This document shows, piece by piece, positions 26,072-34,233 of a stretch of DNA of 64,000 nucleotides (within the stretch, counting starts at the first letter, position 1; each line of letters opens with the position of its first letter). Both the position numbers and the translations under genes were made by a program. The stretch is from assembly GCF_002243515.1 (NCBI RefSeq), contig NZ_CP022657.1, forward strand, positions 1,851,001-1,915,000, written 5' to 3'. This DNA comes from Tumebacillus algifaecis (GTDB lineage Bacteria; Bacillota; Bacilli; Tumebacillales; Tumebacillaceae). The notes below the pieces were generated by a model. That model was not told the DNA's origin and ran no database searches. It saw only the letters and a list, made by a program, of their open reading frames with translations.

Positions 26072-27070
26072 ATGCTGATCGATCAATTCCAGCGGGTCCA
26101 CGATTATTTGCGCATTTCGGTCACCGACCGTTGCAATTTGCGCTGTCGCTACTGCATGCCGGAGGAAGGGTTGGCCTTTCTCGAACCGAACCGCTACTTG
26201 AGCTTTGAGCAGATTACCGAAGTGGTGACCGTGGCGGCCAAACTAGGTGTGCGCCGTCTGCGCATCACCGGAGGGGAACCTTTGGTAAGACCCCACCTTG
26301 AACAACTGATTCAACGTTTGTCGGCTATTCCCGGCATTGATGATATCGCGCTGACCACCAATGGGATCTACTTGGCCCAGCGGGCCCAAGCGCTAAAAGA
26401 GGCGGGGATCACTCGCGTCAACATTTCCCTCGATTCGCTCCGCCCGGAGCGTTTTGCCAAGATCACCCGCGGCGGCGACCTGTCGCGAGTGCTGGAGGCA
26501 ATCGAAACCTCTTATGAAGTTGGCTTTGACCCGGTCAAGCTCAACGTCGTGCTGATGAAAGGGTTCAACGACGATGAAATCGACGACTTCTTGCGCCTGT
26601 CAATCGAACGCAATGTGACGGTGCGCTTTATCGAATATATGCCGATCGGCCATGAGGGCGAGGACTGGAAAGCGACATACCTGCCGTTGGAGACCGTCTT
26701 GGAGCGCTGTCGGGTCAACGGTTGGGAACCTGTCATGCTCGAGCGTGGCATCAAAGGCAACGGCCCAGCGCAGAACTATCAGCTTCCAGGCGCCAAGGGC
26801 GCATTCGGGCTGATCCACCCAGTCAGCGACCATTTTTGTCAGAGTTGCAACCGACTTCGACTGACTGCAGACGGCAATCTCAAGCCCTGTTTGTATTGGG
26901 AAGATGAGTTCAACGTGAAACAGGCTCTCGGAGATGAACAAAAGCTGGCCGACCTGTTCCAGCGTGCGCTTGAGGCCAAGCCGGAGACACATGAGATGGC
27001 AAAAGCGTTGCACGGTGAAGAAAAATCACACAATCCGACACTGCGGCGCATGTCGCAGATCGGTGGCTGA
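26072..27070 (+). CDS. moaA: GTP 3',8-cyclase
   Basis: The first enzyme of molybdenum-cofactor synthesis, a radical SAM protein acting on GTP. The N-terminal cluster motif is CNLRCRYC (Cys21, 25, 28). The second C-terminal cluster has [19 protein letters not shown] (about 260-278). The protein ends in Gly-Gly, as functional MoaA does. The length of 332 residues is typical. GAAAGGGGG precedes the ATG; a TATAAT at 26029 may be the -10 box of the moaA-moaC-mogA unit. Confidence 0.96.
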   Translation: MLIDQFQRVHDYLRISVTDRCNLRCRYCMPEEGLAFLEPNRYLSFEQITEVVTVAAKLGVRRLRITGGEPLVRPHLEQLIQRLSAIPGIDDIALTTNGIYLAQRAQALKEAGITRVNISLDSLRPERFAKITRGGDLSRVLEAIETSYEVGFDPVKLNVVLMKGFNDDEIDDFLRLSIERNVTVRFIEYMPIGHEGEDWKATYLPLETVLERCRVNGWEPVMLERGIKGNGPAQNYQLPGAKGAFGLIHPVSDHFCQSCNRLRLTADGNLKPCLYWEDEFNVKQALGDEQKLADLFQRALEAKPETHEMAKALHGEEKSHNPTLRRMSQIGG

Positions 27071-27087
27071 TAAGAAGAGGTGGAACG

Positions 27088-27579
27088 GTGGACGAGAAAA
27101 AGCTGACCCATTTTAATGAGCAAGGCCGTGCGCAGATGGTCGATGTCACGCAAAAAGAGGTCACCAAGCGCACTGCGACCGCTTCTGCCCGCATCGAGAT
27201 GCAGCCGGAGACGTTGACCCTGATTCGCGAAGGCAAAATGAAAAAGGGCGATGTGCTGGCCGTGGCTCAAGTCGCAGGGATCATGGCGGCGAAAAAGACG
27301 TCCGACCTCATTCCGATGTGCCATCCGCTGCCCTTGACCAAAGTGGACATCTCCTTTGCGGAGGATGGCGAGCGCGCCTTGCTCGTTCATGCCACCGTCG
27401 CAACGACTTATGTGACCGGGGTGGAGATGGAGGCGTTGACCGCTGTGACCACCGCGGCGCTGACCGTCTATGACATGTGCAAAGCGGTCGATAAAGGGAT
27501 GCTGATTCAAAATGTCGCCCTCGTTGCCAAGACAGGCGGCAAAAACGGCGATTTTCTTCGAGAGGAGGCGGCGCTATGA
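27088..27579 (+). CDS. moaC: Cyclic pyranopterin monophosphate synthase
   Basis: It acts with MoaA to make cyclic pyranopterin monophosphate. Family segments are [20 protein letters not shown] at the start, PMCHPLPL near 75 and [23 protein letters not shown] near 115-135. The 163-residue length is normal. The GTG start follows AAGAGGTGG. It begins 17 bases after moaA and its last four bases overlap the mogA start (ATGA). Confidence 0.95.
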   Translation: MDEKKLTHFNEQGRAQMVDVTQKEVTKRTATASARIEMQPETLTLIREGKMKKGDVLAVAQVAGIMAAKKTSDLIPMCHPLPLTKVDISFAEDGERALLVHATVATTYVTGVEMEALTAVTTAALTVYDMCKAVDKGMLIQNVALVAKTGGKNGDFLREEAAL

Positions 27580-28064
27580 AGTGGAAAGTGGGCATTCTCA
27601 CCTCGAGTGACAAAGGAGCGCGAGGCGAACGCGAAGACTTGAGTGGACAGGTGATCCGCGAGATGATGCTCGACATCGCGGGTGACGTCGTTGTCTATCA
27701 GATTGTTCCTGATGAATTTGACATTTTGCGCAATTCTATGGTAACCTACTGTGACGAGTTAAATCTGGATATCCTGATCACCACAGGTGGAACGGGTCTC
27801 GCTAAGCGCGATGTGACGCCAGAAGCAACGCTTGCGGTGATCGACAGGGAAGTGCCAGGCATGGCGGAAGCGATGCGCGCCGCCTCGATGGAGAAAACCA
27901 AGTTCGCCATGCTTTCCCGCGCCGTGGTCGGCACGCGAGGCACTACCTTGATCATCAACTTGCCGGGCAGTCCGAAAGGCGTCCGTGAGTGTTTAGAAGT
28001 GCTTCTGCCCGTTTTGCCGCACGCTTTGGAGATTTTACAGGGGCAGGTCGGCGAACATAAGTAA
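27576..28064 (+). CDS. mogA: MogA/MoaB-family molybdopterin adenylyltransferase
   Basis: It adenylates molybdopterin before molybdate insertion. The 162-residue protein has the MoCF-binding signature [17 protein letters not shown] near 68-84 and [12 protein letters not shown] near 126. GAGAGGAGG precedes the ATG, which overlaps the end of moaC. A moeA gene for molybdate insertion is not in this window. MogA and MoaB subgroups cannot be separated with certainty by eye. Confidence 0.92.
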   Translation: MKWKVGILTSSDKGARGEREDLSGQVIREMMLDIAGDVVVYQIVPDEFDILRNSMVTYCDELNLDILITTGGTGLAKRDVTPEATLAVIDREVPGMAEAMRAASMEKTKFAMLSRAVVGTRGTTLIINLPGSPKGVRECLEVLLPVLPHALEILQGQVGEHK

Positions 28065-28097
28065 TGATTAGTGACAATCGTAAAAACTTTTTTTCTT

Positions 28098-28114
28098 GGT
28101 GAAACTTTTTCACC
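28098..28114. promoter_or_regulatory. Short inverted repeat downstream of mogA
   Basis: GGTGAAA and TTTCACC pair perfectly across three bases. No T-run follows, although a run of seven T residues precedes it. It may be a weak terminator for the reverse direction or an operator for the RNA that follows. Confidence 0.3.
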
Positions 28115-28124
28115 TCGAAAATCA

Positions 28125-28293
28125 TCTTACATATATGTAAGACCCACAAGCACGGCTCCGCTCTGTTTGCGAAATGGCTAGCGCAGAAGAGTGCAAGTTC
28201 CCCAACAACAGACGTTCTGTTTGTGCAGAATGTGGGGACGGTTCGAGCTTATAGGAAAGAGAGACCCTGATTTCGAGCCAAGGGTCTTTTTTT
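28125..28293 (+). ncRNA. Structured RNA candidate with intrinsic terminator upstream of steA
   Basis: The 340-base gap between mogA and steA holds no convincing gene. It contains an 18-base perfect palindrome (TCTTACATATATGTAAGA, 28125-28142), then a region able to form at least two hairpins: one around CTCTG...CAGAAGAG (about 28158-28194), and one where TCCCCA pairs with TGGGGA (about 28199-28241) with an inner CAGA/TCTG stem. It ends in a terminator stem (AGACCCT/AGGGTCT, 28262-28287) and seven T residues. The terminator lies 110 bases before steA. This could be a small RNA or a leader that controls steA by attenuation. It does not match any riboswitch class I know. The pairings were found by eye. 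Confidence 0.4.
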
Positions 28294-28404
28294 CTTATCT
28301 GCATGTTCGAAACTCCAATTTTCCATTTGAGGGATTATCTGACGGATGCCTGTTCCATACTAGGGGTATCCGTTTTTTTGTGTCCAGAAAGGTGGGCGTT
28401 CGAG

Positions 28405-29556
28405 ATGCGGTTTGCGTTGGAGAAAAAGGGAACTGGGGTCAGACTGCACGGTGTCGCGCGCAAAGACCGCAAGACGAAACAACTCGTCAAACGCATACAG
28501 CCAAACGAAATTGCGGTGATTCAGCATGTGGACCTCGACGAGGTGGCGGCCGATGCGCTGATCGCTACGAAAGTGCAAGCGGTGATCAACACAGCCCCTT
28601 CCATTTCGGGACGCTATCCGAACCTTGGACCTTTAAAACTGGTGCGGGCCGGCGTTTTCCTGCTCGATGAAGCGCCTGCCGAACTGATGCAGAAGCTGAC
28701 AGACGGACAGATCGTCTCGGTGATCGACAACCTGATCGTCTTGGAAGATGCGGTCGTCGGCAAAGCACAGGTGCTAGATGAAGAACTGATCCTCGCCCGC
28801 ATGGCAAAGGCGCTGGTCAATGTCAGGAGCGAACTGCGCGCCTTTGTGGAAAATACGCTGACCTATGCGCAGCAGGAAAAAAACTTTTTTCTCGGCGATC
28901 TGCCGAAGTTGGATATGAAAACAAAAATGAGCGGGCGGCACGTGCTGGTCGTGGTGCGCGGGCCGACGTATAAAGAAGATTTGCGTGCAATCGCCACTTA
29001 CATCCGGGATGTCAAACCGGTGCTGATCGGCGTGGATGGCGGTGCGGATGCTCTGGTGGAAGCGGGATTTCGACCCGACTTGATCGTCGGCGACATGGAC
29101 TCGGTCAGCGACGCGGGCCTGCGTTCAGGGGCGGAGCTGATCGTTCACGCGTATGCGGATGGTCGTGCGCCAGGGCTTGTGCGGATCGAGACGTTGAAAC
29201 TGCAAGCACATGTCTATCCTGCACCGGGGACGAGCGAAGATGTGGCGATGTTGCTCGCTCACGAATACGGAGCGGAGCTGATCGTGGCGCTGGGCACACA
29301 TTCGAACATGATCGATTTTTTGGAAAAAGGACGGCGGGGCATGGCGAGTACAGTGTTGACGCGAATGCGCATCGGCAACAAACTGGTCGATGCGAAAGGG
29401 GTTTCACAGCTGTATTGCCCGACGATCGACTGGCGGGCGGCCTGCCTGATCGTTGGCGCTGCGAGCGTGCCGCTCGGCGTGGCCGCTTGGTTGAATCCGC
29501 TGACCCGCTCCTTTTTGAAGATGGTGTACTTGAACGTGAGGCTGTTTGTGACCTAA
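28405..29556 (+). CDS. steA: SteA-like protein (putative cytokinetic ring protein)
   Basis: The 383-residue protein has an N-terminal domain ending around residue 150 and a middle domain that resembles thiamine pyrophosphokinase (LIGVDGGADALVEAGFRPDL and IVGDMDSVSD, about 208-235). A C-terminal hydrophobic segment (ACLIVGAASVPLGVAAW) can anchor it in the membrane. This layout, with a SteB/MctB-like gene next, is that of SteA, which in corynebacteria acts with SteB in cell division. The ATG at 28405 follows AAAGGTGG; an upstream ATG in the same frame lies next to the terminator of the RNA candidate and lacks a ribosome site. Confidence 0.8.
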   Translation: MRFALEKKGTGVRLHGVARKDRKTKQLVKRIQPNEIAVIQHVDLDEVAADALIATKVQAVINTAPSISGRYPNLGPLKLVRAGVFLLDEAPAELMQKLTDGQIVSVIDNLIVLEDAVVGKAQVLDEELILARMAKALVNVRSELRAFVENTLTYAQQEKNFFLGDLPKLDMKTKMSGRHVLVVVRGPTYKEDLRAIATYIRDVKPVLIGVDGGADALVEAGFRPDLIVGDMDSVSDAGLRSGAELIVHAYADGRAPGLVRIETLKLQAHVYPAPGTSEDVAMLLAHEYGAELIVALGTHSNMIDFLEKGRRGMASTVLTRMRIGNKLVDAKGVSQLYCPTIDWRAACLIVGAASVPLGVAAWLNPLTRSFLKMVYLNVRLFVT

Positions 29557-29574
29557 GTTTTGCACGTCCTGGGG

Positions 29575-30474
29575 GTGAACAGGCTGTACGGCATTCGATA
29601 TCACATCATGACCTTGATCGCAGTCTTCCTCTCGCTAGGGCTGGGACTTTTGCTTGGTGGAACGCTTGGCGATGAGGTGATCGTCAAAGAGCAGGTGCAA
29701 CTGCTGGAGCAGTTGGAAGAGCGCTATACGCAGACCAAAGCGGACAACGCAAAGTTGAAGAAGCAAAATGGTGAACTGACCCGTGGCCAGTCGCTGTTGG
29801 AACAGGTGGTCGCGCAAGTTGGCGGACACTATGTCAAAGACCGCCTCGCAGGCAAAAAAGTGGCCGTGTTGCAACTGGAGACGCTCGATCTTTCCGGTCT
29901 GCTCACCGAGTTGCATGCGGCAGGTGCAAATGTGACCAGCACGGTGGCGCTGACTAATGTAGTGCCGTTGCTAGACACGCGTCAGGAACGGTTGGTGCAA
30001 GCGCTGGGGATTCAGACGACCGGCGATGTAAAACTGGTGCACACTGCCTTCGCTGAAAATCTGGTGCGGGACTTGTACCTGCAAAAGGGCGGAGCGGCGC
30101 TCAACTACCTGCAAGACAGCGATGCACTGACCGCAAGCGGCGACCTCGGGGTGCGCCCCGATGCTGTGATCCTGGTCGGCGGAGCGGGCAATGCGAGCAA
30201 ATCGCGCCTGCAAGCTGTCGATCTGCCGCTGCTCAAAGCGTTGCAAACGCAGGAATTGAACGCCGCCTGTGTCGAGCGTTCCGATGTGGCCCATTCGGGA
30301 GTGAGTCACTACCGCGAGCTTGGGTTCTCCACGGTGGATAACATCGACCAAGTGACCGGGCTGGTCGCACTGATCGACATCTTAGGCGGGGCCAACGGGC
30401 ATTTTGGAGTGAAAAAGACGGCCGAGGCATTGCTCCCGAAAGTCACAACTGCGAAGGAGGTCAGCGCCCAGTGA
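29575..30474 (+). CDS. SteB/MctB-like single-pass membrane protein
   Basis: The protein of about 299 residues begins with YGIRYHIMTLIAVFLSLGLG, one N-terminal span with the RYH mark of the MctB (so-called copper transporter) family. An extended coiled coil follows (about 35-70, EQLEERYTQTKADNAKLKKQ), then an extracytoplasmic domain. The gene is directly after steA, the pairing seen in actinobacteria, so SteB-like partner is more likely than copper transport. The start is uncertain: GTG at 29575 is used, but TTG at 29560 or CTG at 29584 are possible and none has an ideal ribosome site. Confidence 0.75.
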   Translation: MNRLYGIRYHIMTLIAVFLSLGLGLLLGGTLGDEVIVKEQVQLLEQLEERYTQTKADNAKLKKQNGELTRGQSLLEQVVAQVGGHYVKDRLAGKKVAVLQLETLDLSGLLTELHAAGANVTSTVALTNVVPLLDTRQERLVQALGIQTTGDVKLVHTAFAENLVRDLYLQKGGAALNYLQDSDALTASGDLGVRPDAVILVGGAGNASKSRLQAVDLPLLKALQTQELNAACVERSDVAHSGVSHYRELGFSTVDNIDQVTGLVALIDILGGANGHFGVKKTAEALLPKVTTAKEVSAQ

Positions 30475-31136
30475 AAGTGTGTGTGCTCATCCCAGCTTGG
30501 AATGAAGCGGATCGGATCGACCAGACGATTCTTGCTGTGCGGACCTTGGACATCGTTGATGAAATTTGGGTGATCGATGACGGCTCGACCGACGATACGT
30601 ATCGCGTGTCGATGGAAGCGGGCGCGCGCGTGATCCGACACTCCACCAACTACGGAAAAGGGGCTGCTCTGTACTCGGGCATGTTGGTCGCAGATGCGGA
30701 CATCGTGGTGTTTCTGGATGCGGATCTGTGTGAGACGGCAGTGGAATGTGAGAAGCTGATCCGACCCTTGCTAGAAGATCGCTGTGACATGACGATCGGA
30801 CAGTTGCCCAAGCCGTTAAAAGGTGGGTTTGGCCTCGTCAAAAACTTTGCGCGGGGTGGCATTCGCAAACTTGGCGGTATCGAGGTGCAGGCACCGCTCT
30901 CTGGGCAGCGGGCGTTAAATCGCCGCGTTCTTGATGCGATCGGCAATCTCGGCAGCGGCTATGGGGTCGAAGTGGGGATGACGATCGATGCGGCGCGCAA
31001 AGGGATGAGGTTGTTAGAGGTGGAGGTAAATATGAAAAATCGTGAGTACGGACGCGATCTGCGTGGATTTGTACACCGTGGCAAGCAGTTGATCCAGATC
31101 GCGCGCGTGCTGTTGAGTAGGTGGCAGATGAGATGA
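30471..31136 (+). CDS. Family 2 glycosyltransferase
   Basis: A 221-residue enzyme with the GT-A fold: VLIPAWNEADRIDQTI at the start, VIDDGSTDDT near 36, NYGKGAALYSGM near 60 and the DxD-type FLDADLCE near 83. The C-terminus has GSGYGVEVGMTIDAARKG. It lacks the long membrane segments of dolichol-phosphate-type enzymes. The gene overlaps steB by four bases (GTGA) behind AAGGAGG and overlaps the MraY-like gene by four bases. It may transfer a sugar onto a polyprenyl carrier made by its neighbour; acceptor and donor are unknown. Confidence 0.85.
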   Translation: MKVCVLIPAWNEADRIDQTILAVRTLDIVDEIWVIDDGSTDDTYRVSMEAGARVIRHSTNYGKGAALYSGMLVADADIVVFLDADLCETAVECEKLIRPLLEDRCDMTIGQLPKPLKGGFGLVKNFARGGIRKLGGIEVQAPLSGQRALNRRVLDAIGNLGSGYGVEVGMTIDAARKGMRLLEVEVNMKNREYGRDLRGFVHRGKQLIQIARVLLSRWQMR

Positions 31137-31996
31137 ATCCTTATTGGGCAGGAACGGCTGTAGGGCTGTTAATGGCGTTTTGGGGCGGTTATCTGCTCAC
31201 GACTTTGATGGTCCCCCCTTTGCAAACCGCATTTCAAAAAGCGGGTCTGATGCGTCCCAACTTTGCAGGGAAGCAGGTGCCAGTCGGGATGGGGAGCGCG
31301 TTGTGGCTCGGGATGTTTTTGACGGTGGTCCCGTTTTTTCTGCTGAGCGACCTGTTGCCGATCCCATGGGCGATGGTGCAGGATCTGATCGGATTGCTGA
31401 TTGTCGGGACAGGTTTTTTTGTGATCGGCCTGCTCGACGATGTAGCGGGCAATCGAGAAGTGACCGGCATTCGTGGGCATTTGAGAAAATTGCTGTGGGG
31501 GCGGGAGCTGACCACAGGGTTGATCAAAGCGCTGGCGGGTCTGTTCACTGGCATCGTCGGCGCGTGGATGATCGGAGCAGAAGGGATGGAACTGGCGGTG
31601 AACAGTGCGGTGATCGCACTGTCGGCCAATCTGGTCAACCTGCTCGATCTCCGTCCTGGCCGAGCTTGCAAGGGGGTGCTGCTCATCCTGCTACTCGTGG
31701 CCGTCTGCTCACTGCGCGCGATCAACTCTCCTGTTTTTTGGTTGGTGCTCGGCGTGGTGCTGGCCTACTTCCCCGGTGATGTGAAAGCGCGGATGATGAT
31801 GGGCGACGCAGGCTCCAATTTGCTTGGCGGTAGCATCGGGCTGTTGGTCGTCGCGACCTGCTCCCCGACTGTGACGGTCGGTTGGCTCATCGTCCTGCTG
31901 ATTCTGCATGTATATGCGGAAAAATATTCGCTCTCCGATACGATCGAAAACAACAGATTGTTACGCTGGCTGGATGTGCTGGGGCGGTCCGCATAA
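31133..31996 (+). CDS. MraY/WecA-family polyprenyl-phosphate sugar-1-phosphate transferase, divergent
   Basis: A 287-residue protein with about eight to ten membrane spans. Family motifs are recognisable but altered: LLDDVAGN (about 102-109) for the Mg-binding Asp pair, SANLVNLLDLRPGRACKG where MraY and WecA have N-x-x-N-x-x-D-G-x-D-G-L, and MMGDAGSNLLGG near 222. The Asp after NLL is kept while the DGLDGL loop is replaced by DLRPGRA. AGGTGG precedes the ATG, which overlaps the glycosyltransferase gene. In this setting it probably makes a lipid-linked sugar for the envelope, with a substrate different from MraY. Confidence 0.75.
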   Translation: MNPYWAGTAVGLLMAFWGGYLLTTLMVPPLQTAFQKAGLMRPNFAGKQVPVGMGSALWLGMFLTVVPFFLLSDLLPIPWAMVQDLIGLLIVGTGFFVIGLLDDVAGNREVTGIRGHLRKLLWGRELTTGLIKALAGLFTGIVGAWMIGAEGMELAVNSAVIALSANLVNLLDLRPGRACKGVLLILLLVAVCSLRAINSPVFWLVLGVVLAYFPGDVKARMMMGDAGSNLLGGSIGLLVVATCSPTVTVGWLIVLLILHVYAEKYSLSDTIENNRLLRWLDVLGRSA

Positions 31997-32016
31997 GTCA
32001 TCTGTAGCTCGTAGAG

Positions 32017-32050
32017 AAGGCCGAGGTGCACACTGTCGCATCGGCCTTTT
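32017..32050 (+). terminator. Probable terminator after the steA cluster
   Basis: AAGGCCGA and TCGGCCTT form a stem around a 16-base loop, followed by TT. The T-run is short. Confidence 0.55.
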
Positions 32051-32143
32051 GGATGGTTGTCAGATAGTACCGCTATCTCTTTCCCGGCGATTCTACTACC
32101 CTATAAAGTAGACCGAACGCTACTTATGAAGGTGGGGAATCGT

Positions 32144-33283
32144 ATGAAAAGAAGAGCCATATGGGGCATTGCTGCGGTTCTCGTTCTGTTTTTTGCGGTG
32201 CTGGTGTGGGTGTTTCTCAGGACAGAACCCAACACCGAAACCGAGCCAGCACCACAAGGGGCGGTGCCGTCAACGCCGCCGATCGTGGAGCAGCAAGCGC
32301 CTGTGCCAGATACGTCGGAGCCCGCTAAGTCGGTGCTCGGCTATTATACGCAATACGCAGCGGAGGACAAGAACTCCTATCGGTCGCTAGCCACGCACAG
32401 CGACTATCTTGATCAAGTGACCATGATGACGTTTCATGTGACAGCCACAGGCGATATTGCGGGCACTCCTGCTACGGAGGGCATCGACTTGGCCGCTTCG
32501 AAACGAGTGCCGTTATATGCGTCGCTGACCAATGAGTCTGATGCAGGGTTTGATAAAAAATTGGCGCATACGGTGCTGTCCAATCCGGACTTGCGACAGA
32601 AGACGGTGAGCCGTGCGCTCGATTTAGTAAAGCAAAATCGATTCGGTGGATTGAATCTCGATTTTGAAAATATGTACCCGACCGATCGAGCTGCGTACAC
32701 TTCGTTTGTGCAGGAGCTGGCCGAGGCGATGCACAACCACAGTTATCGCTTGATCGTCTCGGCAGCCGCCAAACAAGCGGATGCTCCACAGTCTAACTGG
32801 TTTGGCGCTTTCGACTATGCAGCACTCGGGCAGGCGGCCGATCAGGTACAGCTCATGACCTATGATGAAAACGGACCATGGGGCGATCCTGGCTCAGTGG
32901 CAGGTTATCCATGGGTGGAGAGCGTCATAAGCTATGCGGTGTCAGTAATCCCGTCCCACAAAATTTTGATCGGTCTGCCTTCTTACGGATATGATTGGAA
33001 CATGACGGCTGGTACTGGCAAAGCGGTGACCTGGAAAGGCATTCCCAACCTTTTGGCGAAGACGGGTGCGAAGCCGCAATGGGATGTCGGTAAGCGCTCT
33101 CCGTATTTTTCCTATACAGCGGAGGACGGCTCAGCGCACATCGTCTGGTATGAAGACGAGCGGTCGATCACAGCCAAAGTGCAGTTGGTACATGGCTATG
33201 AGCTTGGAGGCGTCTCCGTCTGGCGCATGGGGCTCGAAGACGAGTCGTTTTGGCAGGCTGTGCAAAGCGGACTTGCTGAATAA
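32144..33283 (+). CDS. Membrane-anchored glycoside hydrolase family 18 protein
   Basis: The 379-residue protein has an N-terminal anchor (AIWGIAAVLVLFFAVLVWVF, about 4-23), a Pro/Glu-rich linker (about 27-65) and a GH18 barrel. The active-site strand reads GGLNLDFENM (about 182-191): the catalytic Glu and the preceding Asp are kept while the first Asp of the DxxDxDxE motif is missing, as in spore cortex-type enzymes such as YaaH and SleL. QLMTYDENGPWG and GLPSYGYDWN are typical later strands. No LysM domain is present. AAGGTGG precedes the ATG. A role in spore or wall glycan remodelling is likely, but the substrate is not shown. Confidence 0.85.
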   Translation: MKRRAIWGIAAVLVLFFAVLVWVFLRTEPNTETEPAPQGAVPSTPPIVEQQAPVPDTSEPAKSVLGYYTQYAAEDKNSYRSLATHSDYLDQVTMMTFHVTATGDIAGTPATEGIDLAASKRVPLYASLTNESDAGFDKKLAHTVLSNPDLRQKTVSRALDLVKQNRFGGLNLDFENMYPTDRAAYTSFVQELAEAMHNHSYRLIVSAAAKQADAPQSNWFGAFDYAALGQAADQVQLMTYDENGPWGDPGSVAGYPWVESVISYAVSVIPSHKILIGLPSYGYDWNMTAGTGKAVTWKGIPNLLAKTGAKPQWDVGKRSPYFSYTAEDGSAHIVWYEDERSITAKVQLVHGYELGGVSVWRMGLEDESFWQAVQSGLAE

Positions 33284-33328
33284 AAGAAACCGCCGCTTCT
33301 CTTTTCTGGAAGCAGGCGGTTTCTTTTC
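33283..33328. terminator. Bidirectional terminator between the GH18 and lipoprotein genes
   Basis: AAAAGAAACCGCC and GGCGGTTTCTTTT pair perfectly around a 20-base loop, so both convergent genes can use it. Confidence 0.8.
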
Positions 33329-33341
33329 GAACGAGGCTACG

Positions 33342-33719
33342 TCATTGCTTGATTCGACGCTCCAACTCCTCTTGGATCAATGTCAGCACGGCGCCATCGA
33401 GCACGCCGTTGTTCGCGATGACCTGTTGCTGAATGATGCCGATGACCACATCATAGCCGAGCTCGTTGATCGCTTGTTGCGTGGTCGGGTTTTTCATCAC
33501 TTCGCCTAAAAATCGGTTGATTTCAGTTTGGCCGACATGGGCCGCATCCATCAATTTTTGCGTGAGCTGCGTATCTTCTTTTAACTGTTTCAGCGTGTCT
33601 TGTGCCTGCTGTTTCAGTTCGTTCGCTTTTTCGGTCAGTGTATCTTGGTCCACGGAAATCGAGCATCCGCTGAAGAGCAGGATTGCAGCGAGCGCTGTCA
33701 GAGCCCATTTCTTTTTCAT
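33342..33719 (-). CDS. Small lipoprotein, unknown function
   Basis: A 125-residue protein with a lipoprotein signal: MKKKWALTALAAILLFSGC, lipidated Cys at residue 19. The mature part is mainly helical and acidic, with a coiled-coil-like stretch (TEKANELKQQAQDTLKQLKE), then a domain with NPTTQQAINELGYDVV. The ATG at 33719 follows AAAGGAGG with eight bases between. No known family was recognised. The next gene upstream on the same strand is DUF2627, 29 bases away. Confidence 0.7.
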   Translation of the reverse strand: MKKKWALTALAAILLFSGCSISVDQDTLTEKANELKQQAQDTLKQLKEDTQLTQKLMDAAHVGQTEINRFLGEVMKNPTTQQAINELGYDVVIGIIQQQVIANNGVLDGAVLTLIQEELERRIKQ

Positions 33720-33748
33720 CAAGAATGCCTCCTTTGTCTCGAACCGCG

Positions 33749-33991
33749 TTATTTCGTTTTCCAAGCCGGGGGTTTGACTTTGCCCCTCTTGCGGTCGCGG
33801 TAGAAGACCAAGCCGCCGAGAAATGCGATGCCGCCAGTTGTAAGGATGACGCCTAGCACGATCCGCCACCAGATGACCGCATCCGGGTGCGCCATCTTGT
33901 CAACGATCGCGATCCGAATCAGATTTAAGCCGTAGCCCGATACGAGAAAGACGCCAACTAAGATCGCCCAGACGATCAATTTTGCTAACAT
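33749..33991 (-). CDS. yqzF: DUF2627 (YqzF-like) membrane protein
   Basis: An 80-residue protein with two membrane spans (LIVWAILVGVFLVSGYGLNLI and IVLGVILTTGGIAFLGGLVFY) and a basic tail. It resembles DUF2627 proteins such as YqzF, which lie next to bkdR in Bacillus, and it is divergent from bkdR here too. The function is unknown. AAAGGA is about ten bases before the ATG. Confidence 0.7.
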   Translation of the reverse strand: MLAKLIVWAILVGVFLVSGYGLNLIRIAIVDKMAHPDAVIWWRIVLGVILTTGGIAFLGGLVFYRDRKRGKVKPPAWKTK

Positions 33992-34150
33992 AGAGGTCTC
34001 GTCCTTTCAAACTTGCCGATAGATTCATGTCCACTATACCGCACTGAGCAGGTGTTTCACAAGAATGCGAAGCAGTCCTTGCTGGCCACTGTGGGGAGAG
34101 CCATGCAGGGTGGCAGGATTTCCTATTGGGATGTCGAAAGCGTTTTGGAT

Positions 34151-34197
34151 GTGCAATTTTTTTCATGCCTGCAATTCTTTGCAAACATTTTTTTGCA
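34151..34197. promoter_or_regulatory. TGCAA/TTGCA repeats upstream of bkdR
   Basis: TGCAAA (34180-34185) and TTTGCA (34192-34197) form an inverted repeat, with further TGCAA copies at about 34152 and 34170. The same TTGCA/TGCAA words occur in the inverted repeats at 36349-36395, upstream of the sigma-54 promoter. Autoregulation of bkdR through a shared operator is a plausible inference. Confidence 0.35.
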
Positions 34198-34233
34198 GAC
34201 GATTCGATAGATCAATGAGTGGGGATGGTAGGG

